A stretch of DNA of 55,797 nucleotides, from the NCBI GenBank assembly GCA_964638515.1, contig CAZWZL010000017.1, positions 1 to 55,797 on the forward strand. Reading direction: 5' to 3'. Positions 27,175-35,527 of this stretch are shown here, one piece after another; positions within the stretch are counted from its first letter, which is position 1; the number at the start of each line of letters is the position of its first letter. Made by a program: the position numbers and the translations under genes. The notes beneath the pieces are model-generated. The model searched no databases. It was not told the DNA's origin and saw nothing but the letters and a program-made list of their open reading frames with translations. Source of the stretch: CAYPGJ01 sp964638515 (lineage in GTDB: Bacteria > Planctomycetota > Phycisphaerae > Phycisphaerales > UBA1924).

Positions 27175-28485
27175 ATGACGAAGGGCACCTGGAAGATCAA
27201 GGCACACGCCGCGCTGGCGGCGGGACTGGCGATGCTGCTCGTGCTTCCCACGATGGCCACGGCGCCGGGGTGCGCGAGCCGGTCGCGCGAGGTGATGAGC
27301 GACGCTTCGCCGGGCGAGTCGGAGATGCGGATCCGCATCGCGCGCGAGGACACGGAGGGCTCGTTCGACGCGGTGTCGTCGTTCGACGTGTTTTCCGCGC
27401 GAGGCTCACACCGGCGCGCGACGCTCAAGGGTCCGCTGCGGGTCCGGCTGGGCGACGCCGGGTGGATCGTCACGGACGGCTCGGGGAGGGAGCGCGGGTT
27501 TGATCGCGCGGAGCCGCTGGTGTTCCGCCCGCTGGGCGCGACCACGGTGAAGTTCAACGGCGCGGAGTACCCGGGGCAGATCCGGCTGCACGCCAGGGAG
27601 GACAAGTCTTCGTCGGCGTTCGACGTCGTCGAGCACATCCCGATGGAGCAGTATCTCCCCGGCGTGATCAGCAAGGAACTGGTGGCGAACTGGTCGCAGC
27701 CGGCGTTCGAGGCGCAGGCGATCGCGGCGCGTTCGTACGCCCTGCACGAGCGGCAGCGGCACGTGGCCAAGGGCGAGTATTTCGACGTGGAATCGACCGA
27801 TCGCGATCAGGTGTACGGCGGGCGCACGACGAACCCCACGGCCGTGGCCGCGGTGCAGGCCACGAAGGGGCGCGTGCTGATGTACCAGGGCTTCCTGCTG
27901 CGGGCGTATTACTCGAGCACGTGCGGCGGGCAGGCGGGCTCGGCGCGGGACGTGTGGCCGACGACGCGCGGGTTCGAGTTCAATCTCGCGGCGCCGCTCC
28001 AGGGGGGCGAGCGAGAGCACGCGTGCCAGTTCTCGCCGCTGTACCAGTGGCAGGTGACGCGCGAGACGTCCGACCTGCTGCGGCGCATCAAGGGCTGGGG
28101 CACGGATCAGCAGCTCGCGATCCGGGGCATCACGTCCATCGCGAAGATCGAGACGCGCAAGCGCTCGGCGATGGGCCGGCCCACCGAGTTTCGCGTGCAC
28201 CAGAGCGACGGGAAGCACTGGACGATCAACGCGGAGCACCTGCGGGCGGCCATGAACTACGGCAACGGCGCCGACATCCCCACGATCACGCGCGAGCAAC
28301 GCATCCACAGCAGCAACTTCGAGTTCGCGATGTCCGGCGGGCGCGTGACGTTTCGCGGCAAGGGATTCGGGCACGGCGTCGGGATGTGCCAGTTCTGCCT
28401 CGAGGGCTTTTCGCGCAAGGGTGAGAGCGTCGAGACGATGCTCACGCGGTTCTACCCGGGCGTGGAGCTGCAGCAGCTTTATTGA
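27175..28485 (+). CDS. SpoIID/LytB domain protein (peptidoglycan glycan-strand cleavage)
   Basis: 436 residues with an N-terminal signal peptide. The SpoIID domain spans about 125-430: HIPMEQYLPGVISKEL with Glu158 and Glu168, FEAQAIAARSYAL, YYSSTCGGQ, and GKGFGHGVGMCQFCLEGF near the C-terminus. In Bacillus SpoIID is a lytic transglycosylase acting on glycan strands lacking stem peptides; related proteins occur in many non-sporulating bacteria. It lies 65 bases after the TPR/alpha-CTD gene on the same strand, possibly in one transcript. No spore genes are present, so a wall-remodelling role is likely. Its 3' end overlaps the convergent lipoprotein gene by 7 bases. Confidence 0.88.
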   Translation: MTKGTWKIKAHAALAAGLAMLLVLPTMATAPGCASRSREVMSDASPGESEMRIRIAREDTEGSFDAVSSFDVFSARGSHRRATLKGPLRVRLGDAGWIVTDGSGRERGFDRAEPLVFRPLGATTVKFNGAEYPGQIRLHAREDKSSSAFDVVEHIPMEQYLPGVISKELVANWSQPAFEAQAIAARSYALHERQRHVAKGEYFDVESTDRDQVYGGRTTNPTAVAAVQATKGRVLMYQGFLLRAYYSSTCGGQAGSARDVWPTTRGFEFNLAAPLQGGEREHACQFSPLYQWQVTRETSDLLRRIKGWGTDQQLAIRGITSIAKIETRKRSAMGRPTEFRVHQSDGKHWTINAEHLRAAMNYGNGADIPTITREQRIHSSNFEFAMSGGRVTFRGKGFGHGVGMCQFCLEGFSRKGESVETMLTRFYPGVELQQLY

Positions 28486-29468
28486 GCGTGGGTCGGCGAA
28501 AGCTCGGGCGCGCGGGGGATGAGCGCGATGATCGCGCGAACGTCGCCCTCGCTGTCGGGGGACGGTGCGAGGAGCATCGCCTCGCCGATGGTGGGCGCGA
28601 GCGTCGCGCTCGGCCCGAGGCGGGGCGCGTTCGAGGTTGCTGATTCGGCGGGCTGCAGACCCGCGACTTCGAGCGCGGACGGCACGGTTCCGCTCTTGGT
28701 CGTGGTTCCCGGGGGAAGCGCGAGCAGCAGATACGCCTGACCCGGGATGAGCGCGGCTTCGAAGGAGAGGCCCGGGAAGAGCTGGCCGTCGCGCCGGATA
28801 TCGAAGACGGCCGAGGGCGGCAGCAGCGCGTCGAGCCCGGCGTCGGGATCGGCGGGCGCGCGCGAGGGGCGTGTCCCGGCGTGCTGCGCGAGGATCTCGA
28901 GGCGGACGACGGCGCGCGCTTCTGGGCCCCGGTCGCCGGGCATGATGATGGGCGTGGTCCAGCAGCGTGCGAGGAGGCGGAGCACCCCGGGCCCGAGATT
29001 CACCTGCTGACGATCGATGGTGAGACGGTCGGAGCGTGTGAGCGAGCGGCCTCGGAAGGCCTCGCGCCAATCGAGCGCCCAGCCCATCCACTCGCGCTGG
29101 CGGACGCCGATGGGGTGCAGGCGTGATTCGACGCCGGAGAGGTCGGCGAGGGGGAGCGGGATGATGCGCAGGCCATGGGACTGGAGGCGTTGGGCGACGT
29201 CGGGCGCGATGGGGAGGGGGAGATCGAGGTAGGGGGCGAGCACGTCGAGCAGCTCGTCCTGAGAGTCTCGGATGACGAGGGTGACGACTTCGAGGCCGTC
29301 CTGTCCGCCTCGGATAGAAGGGGAGACGAAGTCGGCGCGGCGGATGGTGGGCTCGGCGCGGTAGATGGCGTCGGGGTCCATCGCCGCTGGCGCGGGCTCC
29401 GCGCTGCGGCAGGCGGAGAGGAGGAAGGCCGCGACGGCCAAGGTGAGGATGGCGGGAAGGAAGCGCAA
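28479..29468 (-). CDS. Lipoprotein, unknown function
   Basis: About 329 residues. The N-terminus LRFLPAILTLAVAAFLLSAC is a clean lipoprotein signal with Cys near residue 20. The mature part has no motif I recognise; features are a VTLVIRDSQDELLDVL segment and a beta-rich middle (DIRRDGQLFPGLSFEAALIPGQAYLLLALPP). The frame is open 231 bases further upstream to an ATG at 29699, but that part is Arg/Pro-rich, does not look coding and lies in palindromic DNA. I chose the TTG at 29468 because the signal peptide begins there; this start is uncertain since GGAG is 14 bases away. Confidence 0.68.
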   Translation of the reverse strand: MRFLPAILTLAVAAFLLSACRSAEPAPAAMDPDAIYRAEPTIRRADFVSPSIRGGQDGLEVVTLVIRDSQDELLDVLAPYLDLPLPIAPDVAQRLQSHGLRIIPLPLADLSGVESRLHPIGVRQREWMGWALDWREAFRGRSLTRSDRLTIDRQQVNLGPGVLRLLARCWTTPIIMPGDRGPEARAVVRLEILAQHAGTRPSRAPADPDAGLDALLPPSAVFDIRRDGQLFPGLSFEAALIPGQAYLLLALPPGTTTKSGTVPSALEVAGLQPAESATSNAPRLGPSATLAPTIGEAMLLAPSPDSEGDVRAIIALIPRAPELSPTHAQ

Positions 29469-29523
29469 GGGTGATGAAGATACTCCGATGGGAGTGGGGG
29501 GTGTTGCGTGAGATTGTTGAAAT

Positions 29524-29558
29524 GGACGGCGCGGGGGGATGATCCCCCCCGGCCGTCC
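29524..29558. repeat. Long inverted repeat (about 14 bp stem)
   Basis: GGACGGC (29524-29530) pairs with GCCGTCC (29552-29558), and inside it GGGGGGA (29533-29539) pairs with TCCCCCC (29543-29549). Very stable as RNA or cruciform DNA; no T tract follows, so it does not look like an ordinary terminator. Confidence 0.75.
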
Positions 29559-29728
29559 GTGCCGGGATCGGCGCGGGGACGGGGCTTTTGGGCCTCGGCC
29601 TTCGCGTCGAACCGGCTGGTTTTCTCGCCCTTTCCAGGCTGGTTTGGGCGGGCGGTCCGTGGAAGCCCAACGCCGGAGAGCCCGGCGGTGGCGAGGCAAC
29701 GGAGTGCGCCCGCTGGCCCCTCCCTTGT

Positions 29729-29747
29729 GCGGCGCCGGCGGCGCCGC
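29729..29747. repeat. Palindrome GCGGCGCC-GGC-GGCGCCGC
   Basis: An 8-bp perfect inverted repeat with a 3-base spacer. It lies in the gene-free region and is not followed by T residues on either strand. Confidence 0.7.
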
Positions 29748-30113
29748 GGGTTAGCCGTAGGCCGGCGAGGAGACGGGATCCGCGGGCGGTTTCGGAGTCC
29801 GTCGGGCTTCCGGGCCGCTGCCAGATGGCAGCCGTGCCTCCTCGACGGGTTGTTCCGGTCCTGGCCCGGCCCTCTCTACTTACTTCAGCCGGGGGTCGGG
29901 CGTGTGCGCACGGGAGATGGAGGTGGGGGAGGGGGAGTGCGCGGAAGTGCAGGCCGAGAAGCGGAAAAGAATTTGTGGGCGTTGGAAAGATGGCGCGCGG
30001 CGGGGGCGCGGGTGTGCGCATGGGGAGGGGAGATGGGTCGGATGGCGCGGGCGTCGGCGCGAGCTGCGTGGGATGTGCCGCGTTGTCGGACGCGTGAGCG
30101 GCACGGAGGAAGC

Positions 30114-30130
30114 GGGCGGGACGCCCGCCC
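30114..30130. repeat. Palindrome GGGCGGG-ACG-CCCGCCC
   Basis: A 7-bp perfect inverted repeat with a 3-base spacer inside the same gene-free region. This sort of element is often dispersed between genes. Confidence 0.7.
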
Positions 30131-30244
30131 CACTCGAGAAGAAAGAGGAAAGAGGAAGTGGAGCCCCGTACCTGTCGCTGCGCGACATCACCCCGCGCGC
30201 TCGCCGCCGGAGGGGCTCGCGGAAGGAAAAGTTTTATCGGCGCG

Positions 30245-31297
30245 CTAGGCCACGGGGTCGAAGGAGTTGATGCGGTCGATCATGAGTCTGAGGAGGCCGT
30301 ACTTGGCGCGGGCGTGGTGGAAGACGAGTCGGGGGAGGTGGAGGCGTTCGGTCTCGACTTCGTGCGGGCCTCGCTGGACGATGGCGCCGGACTTGATGAG
30401 CGGCGCGAATTCTTCGTTGAGGTGCGCGACGTCCTCTTCGCGCAGGGGGTTGTTGAGACGGATGACGAGGTCGTCGCGGACGTAGCGGGAGGAGTTGTAG
30501 TTGCGGTAGAAGTGCTTGACGTGGTTTGCGGCGTCGGCGGCGTCGTCGGCGATGTAGAAGAGGTTTCGGTCTTCGGGGGAGATGAGGGCGCGGTCCATGA
30601 GGAGGCGGCGGATGCTGTTCTCCCAGTGGCGCCAGTAGTCGCCGCCCTGGCCTTCGATGAGGACGATGGGCTTGGGGGTGGCCTTGCCGGTCTGCACGAG
30701 GGTGAGGACCTCGAAGCCTTCGTCCATGGTGCCGAATCCGCCGGGGAAGACGGCGACGGCGTCGGCGTGGGCCATGAACATGACCTTGCGCGTGAAGAAG
30801 TAGCGGAAGTTGATGAGCTTGGAGTCGCCCTTGATGACTTCGTTCGCCGAGGTTTCGAATGGGAGGTGGATGGCGAGGCCGAAGGAGGCTTCGCGGCCGG
30901 GGCCCTCGTGGCCGGCCTGCATGATGCCTCCGCCTGCGCCGGTGATGACGAGCCACTTGAGGGCGGCCATCATTCGTGAGAACTCGACGGCGGCGGAGTA
31001 ATCGGGGTGATCTCGGGGGGTGCGCGCTGAGCCGAAGATGGAGATTTTGCGTTCGTCGGCGTAGGGGGCGAAGACGCGGTAGGCGTGGCGGAGCTCCTTG
31101 AGGGAGGAGGTGAGGAGCTTGAGTTCGCCGGTGTCTCGGCCGTCGCGGATGAGCTTGAGCGCGGTGACGAGGAGATCGCGGACGAGTCGTCCGTTGGTGG
31201 AGGCGGGGTCGGCCCCGGCGTAGGCGACGAGTTCGTCGAGCCGCTCGAGGATGGAATCCTCGGGGAATTGCGGGGCGTTTGGCGCGAGATCGTTCAT
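30245..31297 (-). CDS. LOG family protein (lysine decarboxylase-like Rossmann fold)
   Basis: 350 residues. The two LOG signatures are present: AGGGIMQAG (about 121-129) and PGGFGTMDE (about 185-193), which in cytokinin-activating LOG proteins form the nucleotide 5'-monophosphate-binding and catalytic site. The length is well above the 190-residue minimal LOG; an N-terminal helical part of about 85 residues and a C-terminal part of about 120 residues (NYNSSRYVRDDLVIRLN) match the long bacterial subfamily. Probable role is nucleoside-monophosphate phosphoribohydrolase, related to PpnN; the substrate is not inferable. It starts 31 bases after the end of the AsmA-like gene and may share its transcript. 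Confidence 0.85.
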   Translation of the reverse strand: MNDLAPNAPQFPEDSILERLDELVAYAGADPASTNGRLVRDLLVTALKLIRDGRDTGELKLLTSSLKELRHAYRVFAPYADERKISIFGSARTPRDHPDYSAAVEFSRMMAALKWLVITGAGGGIMQAGHEGPGREASFGLAIHLPFETSANEVIKGDSKLINFRYFFTRKVMFMAHADAVAVFPGGFGTMDEGFEVLTLVQTGKATPKPIVLIEGQGGDYWRHWENSIRRLLMDRALISPEDRNLFYIADDAADAANHVKHFYRNYNSSRYVRDDLVIRLNNPLREEDVAHLNEEFAPLIKSGAIVQRGPHEVETERLHLPRLVFHHARAKYGLLRLMIDRINSFDPVA

Positions 31298-31328
31298 GTT
31301 TGGCTTGTGGTTCCGGAGTGTGTATCGG

Positions 31329-34300
31329 TCATTGGTCGGGGCGGAGGGTAGGCGCTTCGCGGGGCGAGGGCTCGGAGAAGAGGTCGTCGAGGAGGTCTCG
31401 TGTGCCGGTGAACGCCGAGGGGGCGACTTTGGGCGCGGTGACGGGTCCGACGACGGTGGTGGTGATGATCTCGTTGCGGAGGGCTTCGAAGAGGTCGGTG
31501 ATGAGGGGGATTCGGAGGTTGCTGCGCGAGGTGAACTGGAGATCGAGGTTCATGTCGGGGAAGAGGATGTCGCCGGCGCCGACGATGGTGATGGCGTCGG
31601 AGGCGAGATTGAGTCGTTCGAAGGTGACGCGTTGGCCCTGCATGTAAAAGCGGGCGTGGGCCTCGTCGAGCGGGGAGTCGAGTGGGAGGGAGAGATTGGA
31701 GACCTCGATGAGTCGATTGATGATGGGGAAGGAGATGATCTTTCCCTGGGTGATGCGGAACGCGCCGCGGCCGATGCGGGAGTGAGGGTCGTCGAGCCTT
31801 CCGGAGAGGGCGATGTATGCGTCGAGGAGGCCTCGGTCCGGCGGCGCGCCGTCGGTAGTGGAGACGGAGGAGGGCCATTGCTGCCGGAGTTCCTGGAGGG
31901 CCGGGCCGAAGGCGAGGCCGAAGAGTGTGATGTCGGCGTCGAAGGCCGGTGGGGAGTTGAAGTCGTCGGGGTTGGACGGGGAGATGGCTGCTTCGACGGA
32001 GACCTGTCCTGCGTGGCTTGCGGCGGTGGCGCGGCTGAGCACGATGGAGCGTTGCTCGGCGTTGGCGTGGATGCTGGCGTCGGCGTTGCGAACGGAGAGG
32101 CCGGCGACCTTGCACTCGTCGACGTTGAGTTCGAGATCCACGAGTGGCGGCGCGGCTTCGACCTGCAGGGAGCCTCGGGCGTGGGAGAGGGCGAGGCCGA
32201 CATCCGCGGAGGCGGCCACGAATGTGGCGCTGCCGGAAAAGTGGAGGGGTGCGTCGCTGGAGGGGACAGACGCGGTGAGACGGGCGTTGCGCACGGTGAG
32301 GGGGCCTCGGATGTCGAGGCCCATGGCGATCATCGCTTCGCGCGGCTCGTCGGGGATGAGCGAGAGGATGGTGGGGGAGAGGCAGTCGGCGTCGGCCGAG
32401 AAGCGAAGATCGGGGCCGGTGAGTGGATCGATGACGCCGTCGACGAGGAGGGTGAGGTCGGGGCTGCGGGCCCAGAGTTGCTCGAAGCGGATGGAGTTGT
32501 TGCGTGCGAGGATGGAGCCGGAGACGTGCTCGAAGCGGAGGGATTCGTCGCCGGATTCGACGGTGAAGGAGCGGGGGCGCACGGCGAGGGACGTGCGTGT
32601 GTCGGCGGAGTCGGCGGGCTTGTTGACGGCGGCTTCGACGTGGAAGGCGCCGCCCAGCTGGATTCCGCGAAGATCGACGGGGGCCTTGTTGAGGGTCTCG
32701 ATGATGGCCTGGAGTGTGTCGGGGGCGAGTTCGTCGGATTGGAAGGCGATGTGGAGATCGGAGGGCGCGGCGTCGTTGAGGGCGAGGGCGCCGCGGAGCG
32801 AGATGGCGCCGAGCTGGACGGTGTCGAGGGTGAGTGCGCCGGAGAGCGTGTCGAAGCGGACCTGGGCGTCGTCGATGGCGGCGGCGCCGGAGGAGGAGGT
32901 GAGCGCGAGCCTTCCGAAGGGCGTGGTGAAGGAGGCGTCGCGTGCGGCGTTGAGCGTGGCGGAGGCCAGGACGCGCTCGCGGTCTGAGGAGGAGCGGAGG
33001 GCGACGTTGGCGTCGATGCGGCCTTTCGGGTCGAGTTCGCGTCTGAGGGTGGCGGCTTGTCGTCGGTCTTCGGGCACGACGGCGGCGATGATGTTCTCGA
33101 TGGGCGCGCCGAGATCGATGTTGGTGGTGGTGATGTCGGCGCGGAGATCCGGTCGGGGTTGCTGCTCCGAATCGGCGGAGAGCTCGAGGGCGAGCGAGAA
33201 GCCGCCGGCGTCCATGCTCTGGGGCGTGAGGATGCGCCCGGTGAGATTGGCCACCTTGAGTTGCCGCGGCGTGATTTCGATGTCGCCGGAGATGTCGATG
33301 ATCGAGCATCCGTCGCTCGGCGCGGCGCCGTCGGGCGCCGGGCGCGCGACGAGCGCGTTGAGTCGCAGGCGGACGTTGTAGTCGAGTTCTCCGGAGCCGT
33401 CCGGGGCTGGGTGGATGGAGGCCTCGGCGTCGAGGAGGCCTTCGGGGTGGAGACGGCGGAGGATGGCGACGCCGGCGCCGGGGCGTTCGGCGCTTACGGG
33501 ATCGCGGGCATCGATGCCGGAATCAAGAGCGTCGAAGAGGAGGGGCGTGATGGGGATGTCACGGGCGGAGATGGAGAGGGAGGGTCGAGCTTCGGCGTTT
33601 GATTCGGCGTTGGGCAGTTGGACGGAGCCGCGCAAGGAGGCTTCTCCACCGGCGACGGGCTCGATGCGCGAGATGTTGATCTCTGCGATTCCGGCGCGGA
33701 TGAGCACGGAGATGTCGCGTGCGATGGAGGGGAAGGGGAACGCTCTTGCGAGGATTCCGGTTTCGTCGGCGTGGAGCTTGACGTCGGCGGTCCATTCCTG
33801 ATCCGGGCCGAGGGGTCGGTGGACGAAGACGTCGATGTCGGCGGCGCCTGCGAGGCGGAACGGCGGGTTGACGGGGAGGAGGGCCTGTGCGCTGAGTCGG
33901 TCGAGCACTTCGGCGTCGAAGACGGCGTCCATGATGGGCTGCGTGTCGGGGGGGAGGCAGGAGGTGAACTCGGCGTCGAGCGGGACGTTCACGGCGGTGA
34001 TGTGCAGATCGACCTTTCCGTCTTCGGAGGGTGGCGTGATGGTTCCTTCGGCGAGGAGCTTGGCGCCGGAGGGGTGCGTGCCGGTGATTTTTTCGATGCG
34101 GATTTCGGAGTCGTTGAAACGCACGACGCCGGAGAGATTGGAGAAGGGGTATGGGAAGTCTTCGAAGGCGGCGCGTCCGTCGCGGAAGGTGAGGAGGCCG
34201 GAGTAGGAGAGTGGGGCGGGAGCGTCGGCGGAGCCGGAGTCGGGGCGTTCGATGAGGACCTGCGCGTCGACGACGGCGGTGGGTCCTGAGAAGGTGCGGA

Positions 34301-35456
34301 GTCGTTCGTGGACGATCGGGGGCGCGAAGGGGAGGATGGCGGCGCGTTGTCGGAGGGAGAAGGGGGTGGCGGTGGAGAGGTTGAGCCGGAAGGGCGCGGA
34401 GAGGGAGAGCGCTTTGGTGGAGAGCACGGCGCGGTATCGGACGTCGGCGATGGCGCCGACGAGTTCGGCGCGGAGGGTGTTTCCGGCGATGGCGATCTGG
34501 CCGGAGACGTCGACCATTCGCAGGAGTCGTGGAGTGGCGGGCGCGAAGGTGTCGGCGGTGATGGAGGAAAGGTCGGGGGGAGTTGAGGGGCCTGGTTGCT
34601 CGGGGACGGGGAGGTTGATGCCGACGCCTTCGAGGACGAAGGTGGCGACGGGGCCGGTCTCGGGGGAGTAGGAGAGCGTTGCGGTGGGGATGCGGCCTGA
34701 GATGTCGAGCTGGTCTCGCAGTGTGGACGTGCGCGAGGGCGTCCAGAGGTCGGCGAAGTCTCCGAAGGTGAAGTTGGAGAGGGCGAGTTCGGCGGAGAGT
34801 TTCTCGATGTCGAAGAATCCGGAGATTCTCATGGAGGGGCTTGAGGGCCCGGTGGGCTGGGAGAGCAGCGTGAATGCGCAGCGGGATGGGTTGTCGGGGT
34901 CGGGGTTGGCGGCGCCTTCGATGGGGAGGAGCAGGAATTCGTTGTAGCCGCGATCAACGGAGTGCTCGGCGAGCGCGATGGTCCCGTTTCGGATCTCCAT
35001 TTGGGGGAATCGCATGGACGGCGCGCCGGCGCGGCCGGACGGCGAGAGGGATGCGGCGTTGACGGCGCCGGTGTCGAGGTGCTGCGAGATGCGCAGGTGG
35101 GGCTGGTGCAGCGTGACGCTTGTGGGGGTGATGCGGGTATTGAGGAGATCGGACGCGTCGAGCTTGATGCGGATGGCCTTGACGTGGAGGAGGCGCGAGG
35201 CGTCGCCGGGCACGCCGGGGGCGATGATGCGCAGGTTGTGGATGACGATGGCGGGCGCGAGGGAGAAGGAGACGCGGGTGATGCGGACGGAGCCGCCGAG
35301 CGCGCGTTCGAGGGGCTTGCGGACGAGTGAGGGGAGCAGGGTGAACTGGAGAAAGAGGACGAGGGAGAGGAGGAGGGCGAGGGAGAGGAGCGCGAGCCTG
35401 AGGCGTGCGCGGGCGAAGGGTCTTGAGGCGCGTCGTTGTGGGAGTGGAATGCGCAC
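31329..35456 (-). CDS. AsmA-like giant envelope protein 2
   Basis: 1375 residues from a GTG. A membrane segment at about 18-44 (RLALLSLALLLSLVLFLQF) follows a basic N-terminus. The rest is a very long periplasmic beta-rich chain with repeated features of AsmA-type proteins (VSFSLAPAIVIHNLRIIAP near residue 63). The last 180 residues match the AsmA-like C-terminal domain: GAFRITQGKIISFPIINRL, LDEAHARFYMQGQRVTFERL, GAGDILFPDMNLDLQFTSR. It probably bridges inner and outer membrane in lipid handling, inferred from the family. Its codons are strongly C-biased compared with AsmA-like protein 1. A -10-like box lies 10 bases before the GTG. Confidence 0.83.
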   Translation of the reverse strand: MRIPLPQRRASRPFARARLRLALLSLALLLSLVLFLQFTLLPSLVRKPLERALGGSVRITRVSFSLAPAIVIHNLRIIAPGVPGDASRLLHVKAIRIKLDASDLLNTRITPTSVTLHQPHLRISQHLDTGAVNAASLSPSGRAGAPSMRFPQMEIRNGTIALAEHSVDRGYNEFLLLPIEGAANPDPDNPSRCAFTLLSQPTGPSSPSMRISGFFDIEKLSAELALSNFTFGDFADLWTPSRTSTLRDQLDISGRIPTATLSYSPETGPVATFVLEGVGINLPVPEQPGPSTPPDLSSITADTFAPATPRLLRMVDVSGQIAIAGNTLRAELVGAIADVRYRAVLSTKALSLSAPFRLNLSTATPFSLRQRAAILPFAPPIVHERLRTFSGPTAVVDAQVLIERPDSGSADAPAPLSYSGLLTFRDGRAAFEDFPYPFSNLSGVVRFNDSEIRIEKITGTHPSGAKLLAEGTITPPSEDGKVDLHITAVNVPLDAEFTSCLPPDTQPIMDAVFDAEVLDRLSAQALLPVNPPFRLAGAADIDVFVHRPLGPDQEWTADVKLHADETGILARAFPFPSIARDISVLIRAGIAEINISRIEPVAGGEASLRGSVQLPNAESNAEARPSLSISARDIPITPLLFDALDSGIDARDPVSAERPGAGVAILRRLHPEGLLDAEASIHPAPDGSGELDYNVRLRLNALVARPAPDGAAPSDGCSIIDISGDIEITPRQLKVANLTGRILTPQSMDAGGFSLALELSADSEQQPRPDLRADITTTNIDLGAPIENIIAAVVPEDRRQAATLRRELDPKGRIDANVALRSSSDRERVLASATLNAARDASFTTPFGRLALTSSSGAAAIDDAQVRFDTLSGALTLDTVQLGAISLRGALALNDAAPSDLHIAFQSDELAPDTLQAIIETLNKAPVDLRGIQLGGAFHVEAAVNKPADSADTRTSLAVRPRSFTVESGDESLRFEHVSGSILARNNSIRFEQLWARSPDLTLLVDGVIDPLTGPDLRFSADADCLSPTILSLIPDEPREAMIAMGLDIRGPLTVRNARLTASVPSSDAPLHFSGSATFVAASADVGLALSHARGSLQVEAAPPLVDLELNVDECKVAGLSVRNADASIHANAEQRSIVLSRATAASHAGQVSVEAAISPSNPDDFNSPPAFDADITLFGLAFGPALQELRQQWPSSVSTTDGAPPDRGLLDAYIALSGRLDDPHSRIGRGAFRITQGKIISFPIINRLIEVSNLSLPLDSPLDEAHARFYMQGQRVTFERLNLASDAITIVGAGDILFPDMNLDLQFTSRSNLRIPLITDLFEALRNEIITTTVVGPVTAPKVAPSAFTGTRDLLDDLFSEPSPREAPTLRPDQ

Positions 35457-35466
35457 GGGAGCGGGA

Positions 35467-35472
35467 ACTGTA
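35467..35472 (-). promoter_or_regulatory. Candidate -10 box TACAGT of a leaderless AsmA-like gene 2 mRNA
   Basis: Read on the minus strand, TACAGT ends 10 bases before the GTG start; no Shine-Dalgarno sequence intervenes. Confidence 0.4.
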
Positions 35473-35508
35473 CGGGATGGAGTGTGGGCGCCTTGCTGGA
35501 GAGCCGCG

Positions 35509-35514
35509 TAGGAT
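35509..35514 (+). promoter_or_regulatory. Candidate -10 box TAGGAT of the tRNA-Arg gene
   Basis: TAGGAT lies 13 bases before the first tRNA base, so transcription would begin a few bases upstream of the mature 5' end. No convincing -35 is visible. Confidence 0.4.
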
Positions 35515-35527
35515 GGGATTGGTTCGA

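Larger units (their letters stand above)
29469..30244. other. 776-base gene-free region rich in perfect palindromes
   Basis: No credible gene, tRNA or known ncRNA is seen. Open frames exist on both strands but read as low-complexity Arg/Pro/Gly with no family resemblance. The segment holds three strong inverted repeats (listed separately) and a short purine-rich stretch near 30133-30160. It separates the minus-strand lipoprotein gene from the LOG gene, so it must hold the lipoprotein promoter. See findings for a possible dispersed repeat or skew boundary. Confidence 0.6.

Noticed and set aside
29524..29558. Hairpin as a rho-independent terminator
   Set aside because: No T tract follows on either strand and no gene ends just upstream on the plus strand.
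27406..30021. A minus-strand open frame of 871 codons opposite the SpoIID-like gene and the following intergenic region
   Set aside because: Low-complexity Arg/Pro composition and no family match; the plus-strand SpoIID reading is convincing.
29508..30248. Plus-strand frame of 246 codons in the gene-free segment
   Set aside because: Gly/Arg-rich, crosses the palindromes, no ribosome site and no family resemblance.
31294..33309. A minus-strand frame of 671 codons in another phase within the AsmA-like gene 2
   Set aside because: Arg/His/Pro-rich, no motif, in a region fully covered by the AsmA-like reading frame.
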